NCBI RefSeq assembly: GCF_003337305.1
Contig: NZ_QPJO01000003.1
Location: 248,001-312,000 of the forward strand
Origin: Winogradskyella arenosi
GTDB taxonomy: Bacteria > Bacteroidota > Bacteroidia > Flavobacteriales > Flavobacteriaceae
Direction: 5' to 3'
Length of the DNA: 64,000 nucleotides
Made by a program: the position numbers and the translations under genes
Notes under the pieces: model-generated
The model's database searches: none
Told to the model about the DNA's origin: nothing
What the model saw: the letters and a program-made list of their open reading frames with translations, nothing else
Part shown: positions 34,001 through 42,853 of the stretch, piece by piece
Layout: each line of letters opens with the position of its first letter
How positions within the stretch are numbered: position 1 is the first letter of the stretch

Positions 34001-34785
34001 CGGCAAACACTGAGGCTACTCAGAATTCTGTACGCCCTAAAGCTGCTATTCTTAGAGAAAAAGGCTCTAACTCTGAACGTGAAATGGCGAATGCAATGTA
34101 TTTAGCCGGATTTGACGTGAAGGATGTACATATGACCGATTTAATTTCTGGACGAGAAACCTTAGAAGACATTCAGTTCTTAGGCGCTGTTGGTGGCTTT
34201 AGTAACTCGGATGTATTAGGTTCTGCTAAAGGATGGGCTGGCGCTATTAAATATAACGAGAAAGCTAATAAAGTCATTAAAGATTTTTTTAAACGTGATG
34301 ACACCCTTTCTATCGGAATCTGTAATGGAGCACAACTTTGGATGGAATTAGATCTGGTAAATCCAGAACATGAAGTTCATGGAAAACTGACCTATAACGA
34401 TTCTAAAAAACACGAAAGCGGATTTACATCTGTAGCCATTCAAAAAAATAACTCAGTGATGTTATCATCTTTAGAAGGGGCGACGTTAGGAGTTTGGATT
34501 TCTCATGGTGAAGGAAAATTTAGTCTTCCTTATAGTGAAGAACAATACAATATAGTAGCGAAATACGGTTATGAAGCTTATCCAGCAAACCCTAACGGTT
34601 CTGATTTTAATACCGCAATGCTTTGCGATAAAACCGGAAGACACTTGGCTACAATGCCACATATAGAACGTTCTATTTTCCAATGGAATTGGGCTAATTA
34701 TCCTCAAGGTCGAAAAGATGAAGTTTCACCATGGTTAGAAGCTTTTGTAAACGCTAAAAATTGGATAGAAAAAACCAAAGCTTAA
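31069..34785 (+). CDS. purL: Phosphoribosylformylglycinamidine synthase, single-chain form
   Basis: 1,238 residues, the full single-polypeptide type found in Bacteroidota and Proteobacteria. The N-terminal and linker domains (about 1-210, including [12 protein letters not shown]) precede two AIRS-like synthase halves with [25 protein letters not shown] and the later QCVGPLQ and SASGN-like regions. A class I glutamine amidotransferase domain ends the protein (about 975-1238) with nucleophile Cys in GICNGAQLW. It converts FGAR to FGAM in purine synthesis using glutamine and ATP. It is monocistronic with a terminator at 34825-34858. Confidence 0.97.
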   Translation: [1238 protein letters not shown]

Positions 34786-34824
34786 GCATAGACATTAAGC
34801 ACATTGCTTAAAACTAAAACGAAT

Positions 34825-34858
34825 AAAAAAGACTTCTCAATATGAGAAGTCTTTTTTT
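34825..34858. terminator. Bidirectional terminator between purL and the PL6 lyase
   Basis: Stem AAGACTTCTCA / TGAGAAGTCTT with a short loop, an A run to the left and seven T to the right. It serves purL and the convergent lyase gene. Confidence 0.9.
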
Positions 34859-34882
34859 GTTTACAGGAAAACTATTCAGCCA

Positions 34883-37516
34883 TTAATCGGAAACGATAAT
34901 CTTTTTAGATAAGGTTTGTCCTGCTGCACTATTCAATTTTAACACATAAGTACCGTGTTCTAATTTTGAAAGGTCTATTTGAAAAATGCTATTGTTCATC
35001 TTTGGTTGCGCTTCTAGAATTAATCGGCCGTCTAAAGCATACAACTCATACCCCCTTACGCTACTCGCTTCCGTTACTTTCACGTTTAACATCTGCTGTA
35101 CAGGATTAGGGTAAAGTGTGATTTGTTGCTCAAAGCCTACTGAATCGACACTTAAACTCTGTGTCCCAAAAAATTCAATTTCTGTAATGTTGGTCCAAGC
35201 ACTCACGCGGCTTGTTCCTGCGGTATTAAAGCGTCCAAAACTCAGGAGTTTTACATAACGCGCCTCAGCATCCACTTCATACTGATCAAAATCTACACGA
35301 GTTCCGGTAGTAGTTGTAATTTGCAGACCGCTTTGCGCTGGTATTATTTTTGTAAAATCTTCATCCGCCGTTCCGGTGGTTGACACCCATATTTGAAAAC
35401 CATAAGGATCTGGCTTGTCATCCGTTGCGATTTGAATCATATCTAAATCATAATTGCTACCTAAATCGTAAATGACGTATTCCCCATCTCCTTTAAAATC
35501 ATCTATTAAAATTGAACCATCAGAAGCTGTCCATTGTGTATCCGTATCTTTATCTAAGGTATTCACCGCATAATTAGTCTTAGGCGGATTAGCATTAAGA
35601 TCCACTTCTTCTTGTGAAAAGGCAAAAACAGTCACCGGATCATCTTCTAAGCCAGTATTAATAAGATCGTATAAATCTACCAAATCAGCCCCTTCTTGAG
35701 TGACATTAAGCACTCTTACAATATCATCACCTCCGGCATCTTGCGTAAAGGTCAATGTCCCTACTCTACTTGAGGTTTCTGTATTTTCAGTAACACTTAA
35801 AACTACGGTTGCATCTCCAGACCCTGAACTCGTAGCGATAGTCATCCAATCTGTATTAGAAACTGCCGTCCAACTTACGTTAGCATTAACAGACACGTCG
35901 TAACTACCTGCTTCAGGACCTAATGGCTGAAGGGTACTTACCGTTAAACTTTCAGGAATTTCAATGGTACAATCTCCATCTGTAATAGGAGCACCCAAAT
36001 TATCGACGTAACAGGCACCAATACCATAACCCACCATAGCATCCGTTGTTGGGGTATAAATGCCCATATCAGCACCTATACCTTCAGATTCCGTACCTGT
36101 GAAGCTAAAAATTTCACCTGTTGCGATGGCTTCTAGCATTAAGGTTTCTGTAAAGCCCGCATTTGTTTCGCCAAGACTAGTCCCTGCATAAACATTACCG
36201 GTATAACTTAAGGTGGTTCCTAAATCTGCGTAAGACGAGGCTGTATCCCCAGAAATAACCGGAGTCATATTCGCATTAGATGCGGTATAATAAATAAGGT
36301 TGTTGGTTACTGTTCCTGTAGGATCCGTAGAACCTTTATCCGTATTATAAAAAAGTGGCGCATTGGTATTTACAATCGTATTTTGTGACACGTTTATATT
36401 TTCAACTTTTTGGTAACCGTTAGAGGTATTTGATGAAGAACAAGACACATCATTATTTGCACTTCCACCTAAAAAAGTAATCCCATTATTCCACTTCGCC
36501 TGATCCCCAACACTAATACAATCTTGAATATAATTATTGGTTACCGTGTGTTCACTGTCTACAATTCTAATGCCTCCAGTTCCTTCTATATTTTCACCTA
36601 AAAAATAATTACCATCAACGGTCGCATGAGAACCATGACGTAATACTAAAGAGCCTCTACTACGACGAAAGGTATTATTAATAAAACTATTGTTTTTACT
36701 CTTATTGGTAATAATCTCATTTTCACCATCAGCTTGAACAAAATAATTGTTAGTCACTAATACGCTACTATCTACATTTTGGTACGAACTTGTACCAATC
36801 CTAATAGTCTCACTGTCGCCAGAGTTCGTTAATTCTGAATCTATTTTTTCATAATTATAAAAATAGTTATTGCTAATAGTATGGCCTACAATAGCGCAAC
36901 TGTTGTTAACTTCTGGCTCCCCATCATCAACTGGAGGATAGGCATTATAAGCAAGCTCTGCTAAAATCATATTTCCGGCATTTGTTTTATTCATAAAAGA
37001 ACAATTAATCACCGTATTATAAGTTCCATATAATACCACCCAGTTATGTTTTTGACTTGTCCCAGCTTCAAAATCATCCGGATCTACTGTAAGTCCATCA
37101 ATCACACAATTCTGTAGCGTACTGTGGTTGGCGTAATCATAGCCGTCCCTAAACTCTATAACAACGCTAGCACCATAACCTCCGTCCCAATAAAAACCGT
37201 CTACAATAACGTGGTCGCCGCCAATGCTCATTCGTAAACCTCCGGTAAACTTAACACCTCCAGGTGTTTCTGCCCTAAAGGTAATCGGCAAAGCTGCGGT
37301 TCCTGTGGTCGGCGAAAATTTAATACGATCATCTGAAGTGTAAATTCCATTTTCAAGGATAACGACATCCCCAGCTTGCAGCGTTTCAGATAAAGCATCA
37401 AGGTCCTCAGGATCATCAATAGTGTAAGTGCTCTGTGCTTTAACACTTAACACACTAAATAAAAAGAAACTAAAGCATAACAAGGCTTTAGTCTTAAAGC
37501 GATAGATTGTTGTCAT
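34883..37516 (-). CDS. PL6-family polysaccharide lyase (alginate lyase/chondroitinase B-like), secreted by type IX system
   Basis: 877 residues from the ATG at 37516. A longer start at 37558 is rejected because it overlaps the palindromic operator and spoils the signal peptide. After a signal peptide ending VKAQ come a PL6 parallel beta-helix (about 25-500) with ENEIITNKSKNNSF (base Lys) and RSRGSLVLRHGSHATVDGNY (catalytic Arg), a BACON-like domain (about 525-610), an F5/8-type discoidin domain (about 625-780) and a type A sorting domain (about 795-877, LYPNPVQQML). PL6 enzymes cleave alginate or dermatan by beta-elimination. No SusC/SusD pair or other carbohydrate genes are adjacent. Confidence 0.9.
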   Translation of the reverse strand: MTTIYRFKTKALLCFSFFLFSVLSVKAQSTYTIDDPEDLDALSETLQAGDVVILENGIYTSDDRIKFSPTTGTAALPITFRAETPGGVKFTGGLRMSIGGDHVIVDGFYWDGGYGASVVIEFRDGYDYANHSTLQNCVIDGLTVDPDDFEAGTSQKHNWVVLYGTYNTVINCSFMNKTNAGNMILAELAYNAYPPVDDGEPEVNNSCAIVGHTISNNYFYNYEKIDSELTNSGDSETIRIGTSSYQNVDSSVLVTNNYFVQADGENEIITNKSKNNSFINNTFRRSRGSLVLRHGSHATVDGNYFLGENIEGTGGIRIVDSEHTVTNNYIQDCISVGDQAKWNNGITFLGGSANNDVSCSSSNTSNGYQKVENINVSQNTIVNTNAPLFYNTDKGSTDPTGTVTNNLIYYTASNANMTPVISGDTASSYADLGTTLSYTGNVYAGTSLGETNAGFTETLMLEAIATGEIFSFTGTESEGIGADMGIYTPTTDAMVGYGIGACYVDNLGAPITDGDCTIEIPESLTVSTLQPLGPEAGSYDVSVNANVSWTAVSNTDWMTIATSSGSGDATVVLSVTENTETSSRVGTLTFTQDAGGDDIVRVLNVTQEGADLVDLYDLINTGLEDDPVTVFAFSQEEVDLNANPPKTNYAVNTLDKDTDTQWTASDGSILIDDFKGDGEYVIYDLGSNYDLDMIQIATDDKPDPYGFQIWVSTTGTADEDFTKIIPAQSGLQITTTTGTRVDFDQYEVDAEARYVKLLSFGRFNTAGTSRVSAWTNITEIEFFGTQSLSVDSVGFEQQITLYPNPVQQMLNVKVTEASSVRGYELYALDGRLILEAQPKMNNSIFQIDLSKLEHGTYVLKLNSAAGQTLSKKIIVSD

Positions 37517-37545
37517 AATTAAAAAATTAAAAATGTTAGAGATAA

Positions 37546-37570
37546 ATTGGTTAACCAATCTGGTTTACCA
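37546..37570. promoter_or_regulatory. Tandem palindromic operator of the PL6 gene
   Basis: A perfect 14-base palindrome ATTGGTTAACCAAT (37546-37559) is followed after one base by the imperfect TGGTTTACCA (37561-37570). On the minus strand the second copy overlaps the end of the -7 element and the first lies around or just after the transcription start. The TTGGTnnnACCAA pattern is of the type bound by FadR-subfamily GntR repressors. Confidence 0.6.
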
Positions 37571-37602
37571 AATATAAAAAAATATATCATTCCAGAAACC
37601 AA
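37569..37602 (-). promoter_or_regulatory. PL6 lyase promoter
   Basis: Minus strand TTG (37600-37602), 23 bases, TATATTTG (37569-37576). It overlaps the operator just described, so repressor binding would block RNA polymerase. Confidence 0.6.
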
Positions 37603-37779
37603 GGAATTAATTAATTTTTAGGAAAATATTTAGGCTTTATTATGTAAATCCTGAAATTTAAGGCTAGATATCCCAGTATAAATTCATAATTCTTAATTTA
37701 TTCTTAGTCCCATTAGTAATTTTATATTCAATATTTTTATACTTTCGTAATATCTCTTACTAAATAAGCGTTGACAACT

Positions 37780-39552
37780 ATGACTAAAGTAACTCGGCTT
37801 TTCGATTTTCCATACTATCAATTAAAGCACAAGCCTAACCCTAAATCTCTAGTTACCAAATACAATGGTGAATGGGTCGCGACATCGACGCAAGATTATA
37901 TCAATAAATCTAATGCCGTCAGTAGAGCTTTACTACGTTTAGGAATTAAAAAAGACGATAAGATCGCTGTAATTTCCACGAACAATCGTACAGAATGGAA
38001 CATTATGGATATCGGTATTCTGCAGCTTGGTGCTCAGAACATCCCTATTTATCCTACAATTTCTGCGGAAGATTATGAATACATTCTCAACCACAGTGAA
38101 TCTATTTATTGTTTCGTTTCTGACGAAGGCGTTTTAGAGAAAATTAAAAAAATTCAACATAAAACGAAGCTGAAAGAGGTTTACTCGTTTGATCATATAG
38201 AAGGTTGCAAGCATTATTCCGAATTATTTGAATTAGGAAAAGATGAGAGCAATCAACCAGATGTTGAAGCACATAAAGATGCTGTACAACCCGATGATTT
38301 AGCTACGATTATTTATACTTCTGGAACCACAGGAAAACCTAAAGGGGTTATGCTATCGCATTGGAATATTACTAGTAACGCCTTAGACAGTTCGCCAAGA
38401 GTACCCATAAAACCAGGTGAAAATAGAATATTAAGTTTTTTACCCATTTGTCACGTTTTTGAACGCGTGCTCATTTACATTTATCAATATTCAGGCTTCT
38501 CTATCTATTTTGCGGAAGGCATCGATAAAATTGGTGATAATGCCAAAGAGGTAAAACCTCATTTAATGAGTGTGGTTCCTAGATTACTTGAAAAAGTTTT
38601 TGATAAAATTATGTTTAAAGGCGAAGAGCTCTCTGGAATTAAGAAAGCACTTTTCTTTTGGGCTGTAAAATTAGGAGGCGAATGGCAACCTTACCAAGCC
38701 AATGGCTGGTGGTACGAGTTCCAACTTAAAATCGCCAACAAAATCATCTTTAACAAATGGCGCGAAGCTTTGGGTGGTGAATTAAGCACCATGGTTTCAG
38801 GAAGTGCTGCTTTGCAACCGCGATTAGCAAAAGTCTTTGGCGCCGCCAAAATGCAGGTTATGGAAGGCTACGGGTTAACGGAGACCTCTCCTGTTGTTGC
38901 TGTAGGCTTGTATAAAAACAACAATTATCGTGTTGGTACCGTTGGTAAACCTATTGATAACGTAGAAGTTAATATTGCGGAAGATGGCGAAATTTTAGTT
39001 AAAGGCCCTAACGTCATGTTAGGCTACTATAAAGATCCTAAAAAAACAGCCGAAGTAATGTCTGACGGCTATTTCCATACCGGAGATAAAGGGATGATTG
39101 ATGCCGACGGATTTTTACAAATTACCGGTCGTAAAAAAGAAATGTTTAAAACTTCGGGTGGTAAATATGTGATTCCACCACTCTTAGAAAATGATATGAA
39201 ACAATCGCATTTTATAGAGCAAATTATGGTGGTTGGTGAAGGTGAGAAAATGCCTGCAGCTTTAATTCAGCCTAATTTCGACTTTATACGCGATTGGATC
39301 GATATTAAAAAACACGATATAGGAAAGACCGATGCTGATATTGCGAGTTCTCCAATTGTGATAGAGCGTATTCAAAAAGAAATTGATAAATACAATCACC
39401 ATTTTGGTAAATGGGAACAAATTAAACGTTTTGAACTTACACCTGATATTTGGTCTATTGATGGAGGTCACCTTACTCCAACCTTAAAAATGAAACGTGC
39501 CATTATCAAAGACAAGTATCAAGATCTTTACGATAAAATTTACCGCTCTTAA
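37780..39552 (+). CDS. Long-chain fatty acid-CoA ligase
   Basis: 590 residues from the ATG at 37780 (an in-frame TTG lies nine bases earlier). The AMP-forming ligase signature IIYTSGTTGKPKGVMLSH (about 180-197) is followed by the adenylate site GYGLTETSP, the hinge GYFHTGDKG and ITGRKKEMFKTSGGKYV with the lysine region. It activates fatty acids to acyl-CoA via acyl-AMP. The length and SGTTG-ICHVFER motifs match the eukaryote-like long-chain type common in Bacteroidota. It precedes the MarR-fad operon and probably supplies its substrates. Confidence 0.92.
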   Translation: MTKVTRLFDFPYYQLKHKPNPKSLVTKYNGEWVATSTQDYINKSNAVSRALLRLGIKKDDKIAVISTNNRTEWNIMDIGILQLGAQNIPIYPTISAEDYEYILNHSESIYCFVSDEGVLEKIKKIQHKTKLKEVYSFDHIEGCKHYSELFELGKDESNQPDVEAHKDAVQPDDLATIIYTSGTTGKPKGVMLSHWNITSNALDSSPRVPIKPGENRILSFLPICHVFERVLIYIYQYSGFSIYFAEGIDKIGDNAKEVKPHLMSVVPRLLEKVFDKIMFKGEELSGIKKALFFWAVKLGGEWQPYQANGWWYEFQLKIANKIIFNKWREALGGELSTMVSGSAALQPRLAKVFGAAKMQVMEGYGLTETSPVVAVGLYKNNNYRVGTVGKPIDNVEVNIAEDGEILVKGPNVMLGYYKDPKKTAEVMSDGYFHTGDKGMIDADGFLQITGRKKEMFKTSGGKYVIPPLLENDMKQSHFIEQIMVVGEGEKMPAALIQPNFDFIRDWIDIKKHDIGKTDADIASSPIVIERIQKEIDKYNHHFGKWEQIKRFELTPDIWSIDGGHLTPTLKMKRAIIKDKYQDLYDKIYRS

Positions 39553-39818
39553 GTCACAATAAGGTTCTTATTAAACCTGGATGATGGAAATGTAATGCCC
39601 TCTGAAAAACAACAGTCTGAGCATTATACATATTATAAAATGTACACCTTAAAAGGCCAAGTTCCGAGGACGCTCATTATCTTGGCTTAAAAGGTGATAA
39701 AGCCCTAAAATTTGAGGCCACCTAAACCTCAGTTTTAAAGATTTAAACCCCTTACTAAATCTTTAGAAATAGGCACAGCCCTTCTCTCCCATTCTTTAAC
39801 AAAATATTCTCTTAATTT
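39553..39818 (+). other. Gene-free stretch before the marR gene
   Basis: About 265 bases without a plausible coding frame, RNA gene or clear terminator. Several short complementary segments (for example CCTAAAATTTGAGGCC / GGCC-type runs) are visible, but none forms a convincing stem. Confidence 0.35.
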
Positions 39819-39834
39819 ACTATGCGTGCATAGT
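39819..39834. promoter_or_regulatory. Palindromic operator upstream of marR
   Basis: ACTATGC-GT-GCATAGT: seven-base perfect arms around a two-base centre. It lies nine bases upstream of the -7 element and so within the promoter. This is the expected place for autoregulation by the MarR protein encoded next. Confidence 0.6.
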
Positions 39835-39843
39835 ATTTTTTGT

Positions 39844-39851
39844 TATATTTG
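39844..39851 (+). promoter_or_regulatory. marR/fad operon -7 element
   Basis: TATATTTG, exact TAnnTTTG match, 17 bases before the marR ATG. Confidence 0.6.
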
Positions 39852-39868
39852 GGTATCAATATATTTTA

Positions 39869-40324
39869 ATGAAAGATAAAACGATAGATTACATACTAAG
39901 AACCACTTGGTTAGCGGTGAATAAAATGTATAACGAAGAAGCTGCTAAATTTGACTCAACAATGGCTACGGGCTTTGCCTTGCTTAGTATTGACCCCGAA
40001 AATGGCACCCCTTCTACCTCTCTAGGTCCTAAAATGGGAATGGAAGCCACAAGTCTTTCCAGAACCTTAAAGACGATGGAAAAAAAAGGCTTAATAGAAC
40101 GTCGTCCTAACCCTGAAGATGGACGTGGTGTTTTAATTTTTTTAACCGAATTTGGTTTAGAAAAAAGAAACTATTCTAAAGCCCGAGTTTTAACCTTTAA
40201 CGAAACCATAAAAGCTAATGTTACCCCCGAGGAACTAGCCAACTTTCAGAAGGTTGCCGAAGTCATCAATAACATGATCTCTAACAAACAAATATACAAC
40301 CAAAACGAACACATAATAAAGTAA
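39869..40324 (+). CDS. MarR-family transcriptional regulator of the fatty-acid operon
   Basis: 151 residues with a winged helix-turn-helix: TSLSRTLKTMEKKGLIERRP (recognition helix and wing start) followed by DGRGVLIFLTEFG, the MarR DxRxxxxxLT wing motif. MarR proteins bind palindromes as dimers and release them on binding small ligands. An ACTATGC/GCATAGT palindrome sits in its promoter. It is followed after one base by the beta-oxidation fusion gene, so it most likely senses acyl-CoA or fatty acid and controls the operon. Confidence 0.9.
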   Translation: MKDKTIDYILRTTWLAVNKMYNEEAAKFDSTMATGFALLSIDPENGTPSTSLGPKMGMEATSLSRTLKTMEKKGLIERRPNPEDGRGVLIFLTEFGLEKRNYSKARVLTFNETIKANVTPEELANFQKVAEVINNMISNKQIYNQNEHIIK

Positions 40325-40325
40325 T

Positions 40326-42734
40326 ATGAGCAAACGTAGAATTAATAAGATTGCAATTATCGGCTCCGGAATTATGGGAAGCGGTATTGCCTGTCATTTT
40401 GCCAATATTGGCGTTGATGTCTTACTCTTGGATATTGTGCCAAGAGTATTAAATGATACAGAAAAAGCGAAAGGCTTAACCTTAGAAGACAAAGTGGTGA
40501 GAAACCGCTTAGTTAACGAGGCTTTAGCTGCGTCTATAAAATCGAAACCCGCACCGCTCTATCATACTTCTTTTGCCAGCCGCATTACAACCGGAAATAT
40601 CGAAGATGATATCTCAAAAGTGAAAGATGTCGATTGGATCATGGAAGTCGTTGTAGAACGCTTAGACATTAAACAACAAGTCTTTGAAACCTTAGAAAAA
40701 CATAGAACTCCAGGAACCCTGATTACCTCTAATACGTCAGGTATTCCTATTAAGTTTATGAGTGAAGGTCGTAGTGAAGATTTCCAGAAGCATTTCTGCG
40801 GAACACACTTCTTTAACCCCGCACGTTATTTAAAATTATTTGAAATTATTCCTGGTCCTAAAACAGATAACACAGTTTTAGAATTCTTAAATGACTATGG
40901 TGAAAAATTCTTAGGAAAAACTTCGGTTGTTGCTAAAGATACTCCTGCGTTTATAGGAAACCGTATTGGGATATTCAGTATTCAAAGCTTATTTCATACT
41001 GTAAAAGATTTAGACCTTACTATTGAAGAGGTAGACAAACTTACAGGACCTGTTATTGGTAGACCTAAATCGGCCACCTTCCGTACGGTAGATGTCGTTG
41101 GTTTAGATACTTTGGTGCACGTAGCCAATGGTATTAGAGAAAATTGTCCTGATGACGAGCGTTTAGAGCTATTTCAACTCCCAGATTTTATCAATACCAT
41201 GATGGAAAATAAGTGGCTGGGGAGTAAAACCGGTCAAGGGTTCTATAAAAAGACCAAAAATGATAAAGGCAAAACTGAAATTCTTTCATTAGACCTCAAC
41301 ACATTAGAATATAGAGAAAAGAAACATGCCAAATTTGCAACTTTAGAACTTACGAAAACGATTGATAAAGTTGTAGATCGATTTAAAGTTTTAGTCAACG
41401 GAAAAGACAAAGCAGGAGAATTCTACAGAAAAAGCTTTGCCGCCTTATTTGCCTACGTTTCGCACCGTATTCCAGAAATTTCAGACGATTTATATAAGAT
41501 TGACGATGCCATGAAAGCTGGATTTGGGTGGGAACATGGACCGTTTCAAATTTGGGATGCTATTGGCGTTTCCAAAGGAATTGAAATGATGAAAGCTGAA
41601 GGCTTAGAACCTAAAGCTTGGGTTAATGACATGTTAGCCTCTGGGCACGACAGTTTTTATACCGTAAAAGATGGGGCAAGCTATGCCTATGACATTCCAA
41701 AGAAATCACATACTAAAATACCAGGACAAGACAGTTTTATCATTCTAGATAACATCAGAAAAACAAACGAAGTCTTTAAAAACTCAGGTGTCGTTGTAGA
41801 AGATTTAGGCGATGGTATTCTTAATGTAGAATTTCAATCTAAAATGAATACAATTGGTGGTGATGTCCTTGCTGGTCTTAATAAAGCTATTGATTTAGCG
41901 GAAAAAGATTTTGCTGGTTTAGTAGTCGGTAACCAAGCCGCAAACTTCTCTGTAGGGGCTAACATCGGAATGATTTTTATGATGGCAGCAGAGCAAGAGT
42001 ATGACGAATTGAATATGGCCATCAAGTATTTCCAAGATACCATGATGCGTATGCGCTACTCCTCTATTCCTACCATCGCAGCTCCTCATGGAATGGCCCT
42101 CGGTGGTGGATGCGAACTTTCTATGCATGCCGATAAAGTTGTTGCAGCAGCAGAAACCTATATTGGTTTAGTAGAATTTGGTGTTGGTGTTATTCCTGGT
42201 GGTGGGGGCTCCAAAGAAATGGCTTTAAGAGCATCTGATACTTTTAAGAAAGGTGACGTACAACTCAACACCCTTCAAGAGTATTTCTTAACGATAGGGA
42301 TGGCTAAAGTAGCGACTTCGGCTTATGAAGCTTTCGATTTTGGCATTCTTCAAAAAGGAAAAGATGTTGTCGTGGTAAACAAAGATCGTCAGATTGCTAT
42401 CGCCAAACAACACGCTATGCTCATGGCCAATATGGGCTATACCCAACCTGTTAAACGTAAAGACGTTAAGGTATTAGGAAAGCAAGCCTTAGGGATGTTC
42501 TTAGTAGGAACCGATTCTATGGAAGACTCTAACTACATCAGTGAGCACGATAAGAAAATTGCGAATAAACTAGCTTATGTTATGGCTGGTGGTGATTTGT
42601 CAGAGCCTACGTTAGTGAGCGAACAATATTTATTAGATCTAGAGCGTGAGGCCTTCTTAAGTTTATGTACTGAACGAAAAACTTTAGAACGTATCCAGCA
42701 CATGTTAACCAAAGGGAAACCGTTACGTAATTAG
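40326..42734 (+). CDS. 3-hydroxyacyl-CoA dehydrogenase/enoyl-CoA hydratase fusion
   Basis: 802 residues. The order is dehydrogenase first: NAD-binding IAIIGSGIMGSGIACHFA at residues 8-25, then HFFNPARYLKLFEI and PAFIGNRIG. The enoyl-CoA hydratase/isomerase domain follows (about 490-690) with oxyanion-hole regions NFSVGANIGM and PHGMALGGGCELSMHAD. This dehydrogenase-hydratase order is that of FadN-type proteins and the reverse of FadB/FadJ. It carries out hydration and NAD-dependent oxidation in beta-oxidation. A repeat-rich gap of 119 bases precedes the thiolase. Confidence 0.93.
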   Translation: MSKRRINKIAIIGSGIMGSGIACHFANIGVDVLLLDIVPRVLNDTEKAKGLTLEDKVVRNRLVNEALAASIKSKPAPLYHTSFASRITTGNIEDDISKVKDVDWIMEVVVERLDIKQQVFETLEKHRTPGTLITSNTSGIPIKFMSEGRSEDFQKHFCGTHFFNPARYLKLFEIIPGPKTDNTVLEFLNDYGEKFLGKTSVVAKDTPAFIGNRIGIFSIQSLFHTVKDLDLTIEEVDKLTGPVIGRPKSATFRTVDVVGLDTLVHVANGIRENCPDDERLELFQLPDFINTMMENKWLGSKTGQGFYKKTKNDKGKTEILSLDLNTLEYREKKHAKFATLELTKTIDKVVDRFKVLVNGKDKAGEFYRKSFAALFAYVSHRIPEISDDLYKIDDAMKAGFGWEHGPFQIWDAIGVSKGIEMMKAEGLEPKAWVNDMLASGHDSFYTVKDGASYAYDIPKKSHTKIPGQDSFIILDNIRKTNEVFKNSGVVVEDLGDGILNVEFQSKMNTIGGDVLAGLNKAIDLAEKDFAGLVVGNQAANFSVGANIGMIFMMAAEQEYDELNMAIKYFQDTMMRMRYSSIPTIAAPHGMALGGGCELSMHADKVVAAAETYIGLVEFGVGVIPGGGGSKEMALRASDTFKKGDVQLNTLQEYFLTIGMAKVATSAYEAFDFGILQKGKDVVVVNKDRQIAIAKQHAMLMANMGYTQPVKRKDVKVLGKQALGMFLVGTDSMEDSNYISEHDKKIANKLAYVMAGGDLSEPTLVSEQYLLDLEREAFLSLCTERKTLERIQHMLTKGKPLRN

Positions 42735-42829
42735 AAAAAAGAATACAGAGAATAGAACAGAGATTTAAACGAGAATATTTAGAGACCGATTTAATAGTCT
42801 TTTCTCTCTACTCTATTTTCTTTTCTCTC
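42733..42829 (+). repeat. Purine-rich inverted repeat in the fad operon gap
   Basis: The left arm (42733-42762) is a purine-rich run starting AGAAAAAAGAATACAGAGAA. The right arm (about 42798-42829) is its imperfect reverse complement. A close relative of the left arm lies at 56970-57012 on the other strand, so it is a dispersed intergenic element. Confidence 0.55.
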
Positions 42830-42853
42830 ATTTACAAAATAAACAATAGAATT

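Noticed and set aside
37517..37558. Longer N-terminus for the PL6 lyase
   Set aside because: The extra 14 codons overlap the palindromic operator and the predicted transcription start, and they spoil the signal peptide.
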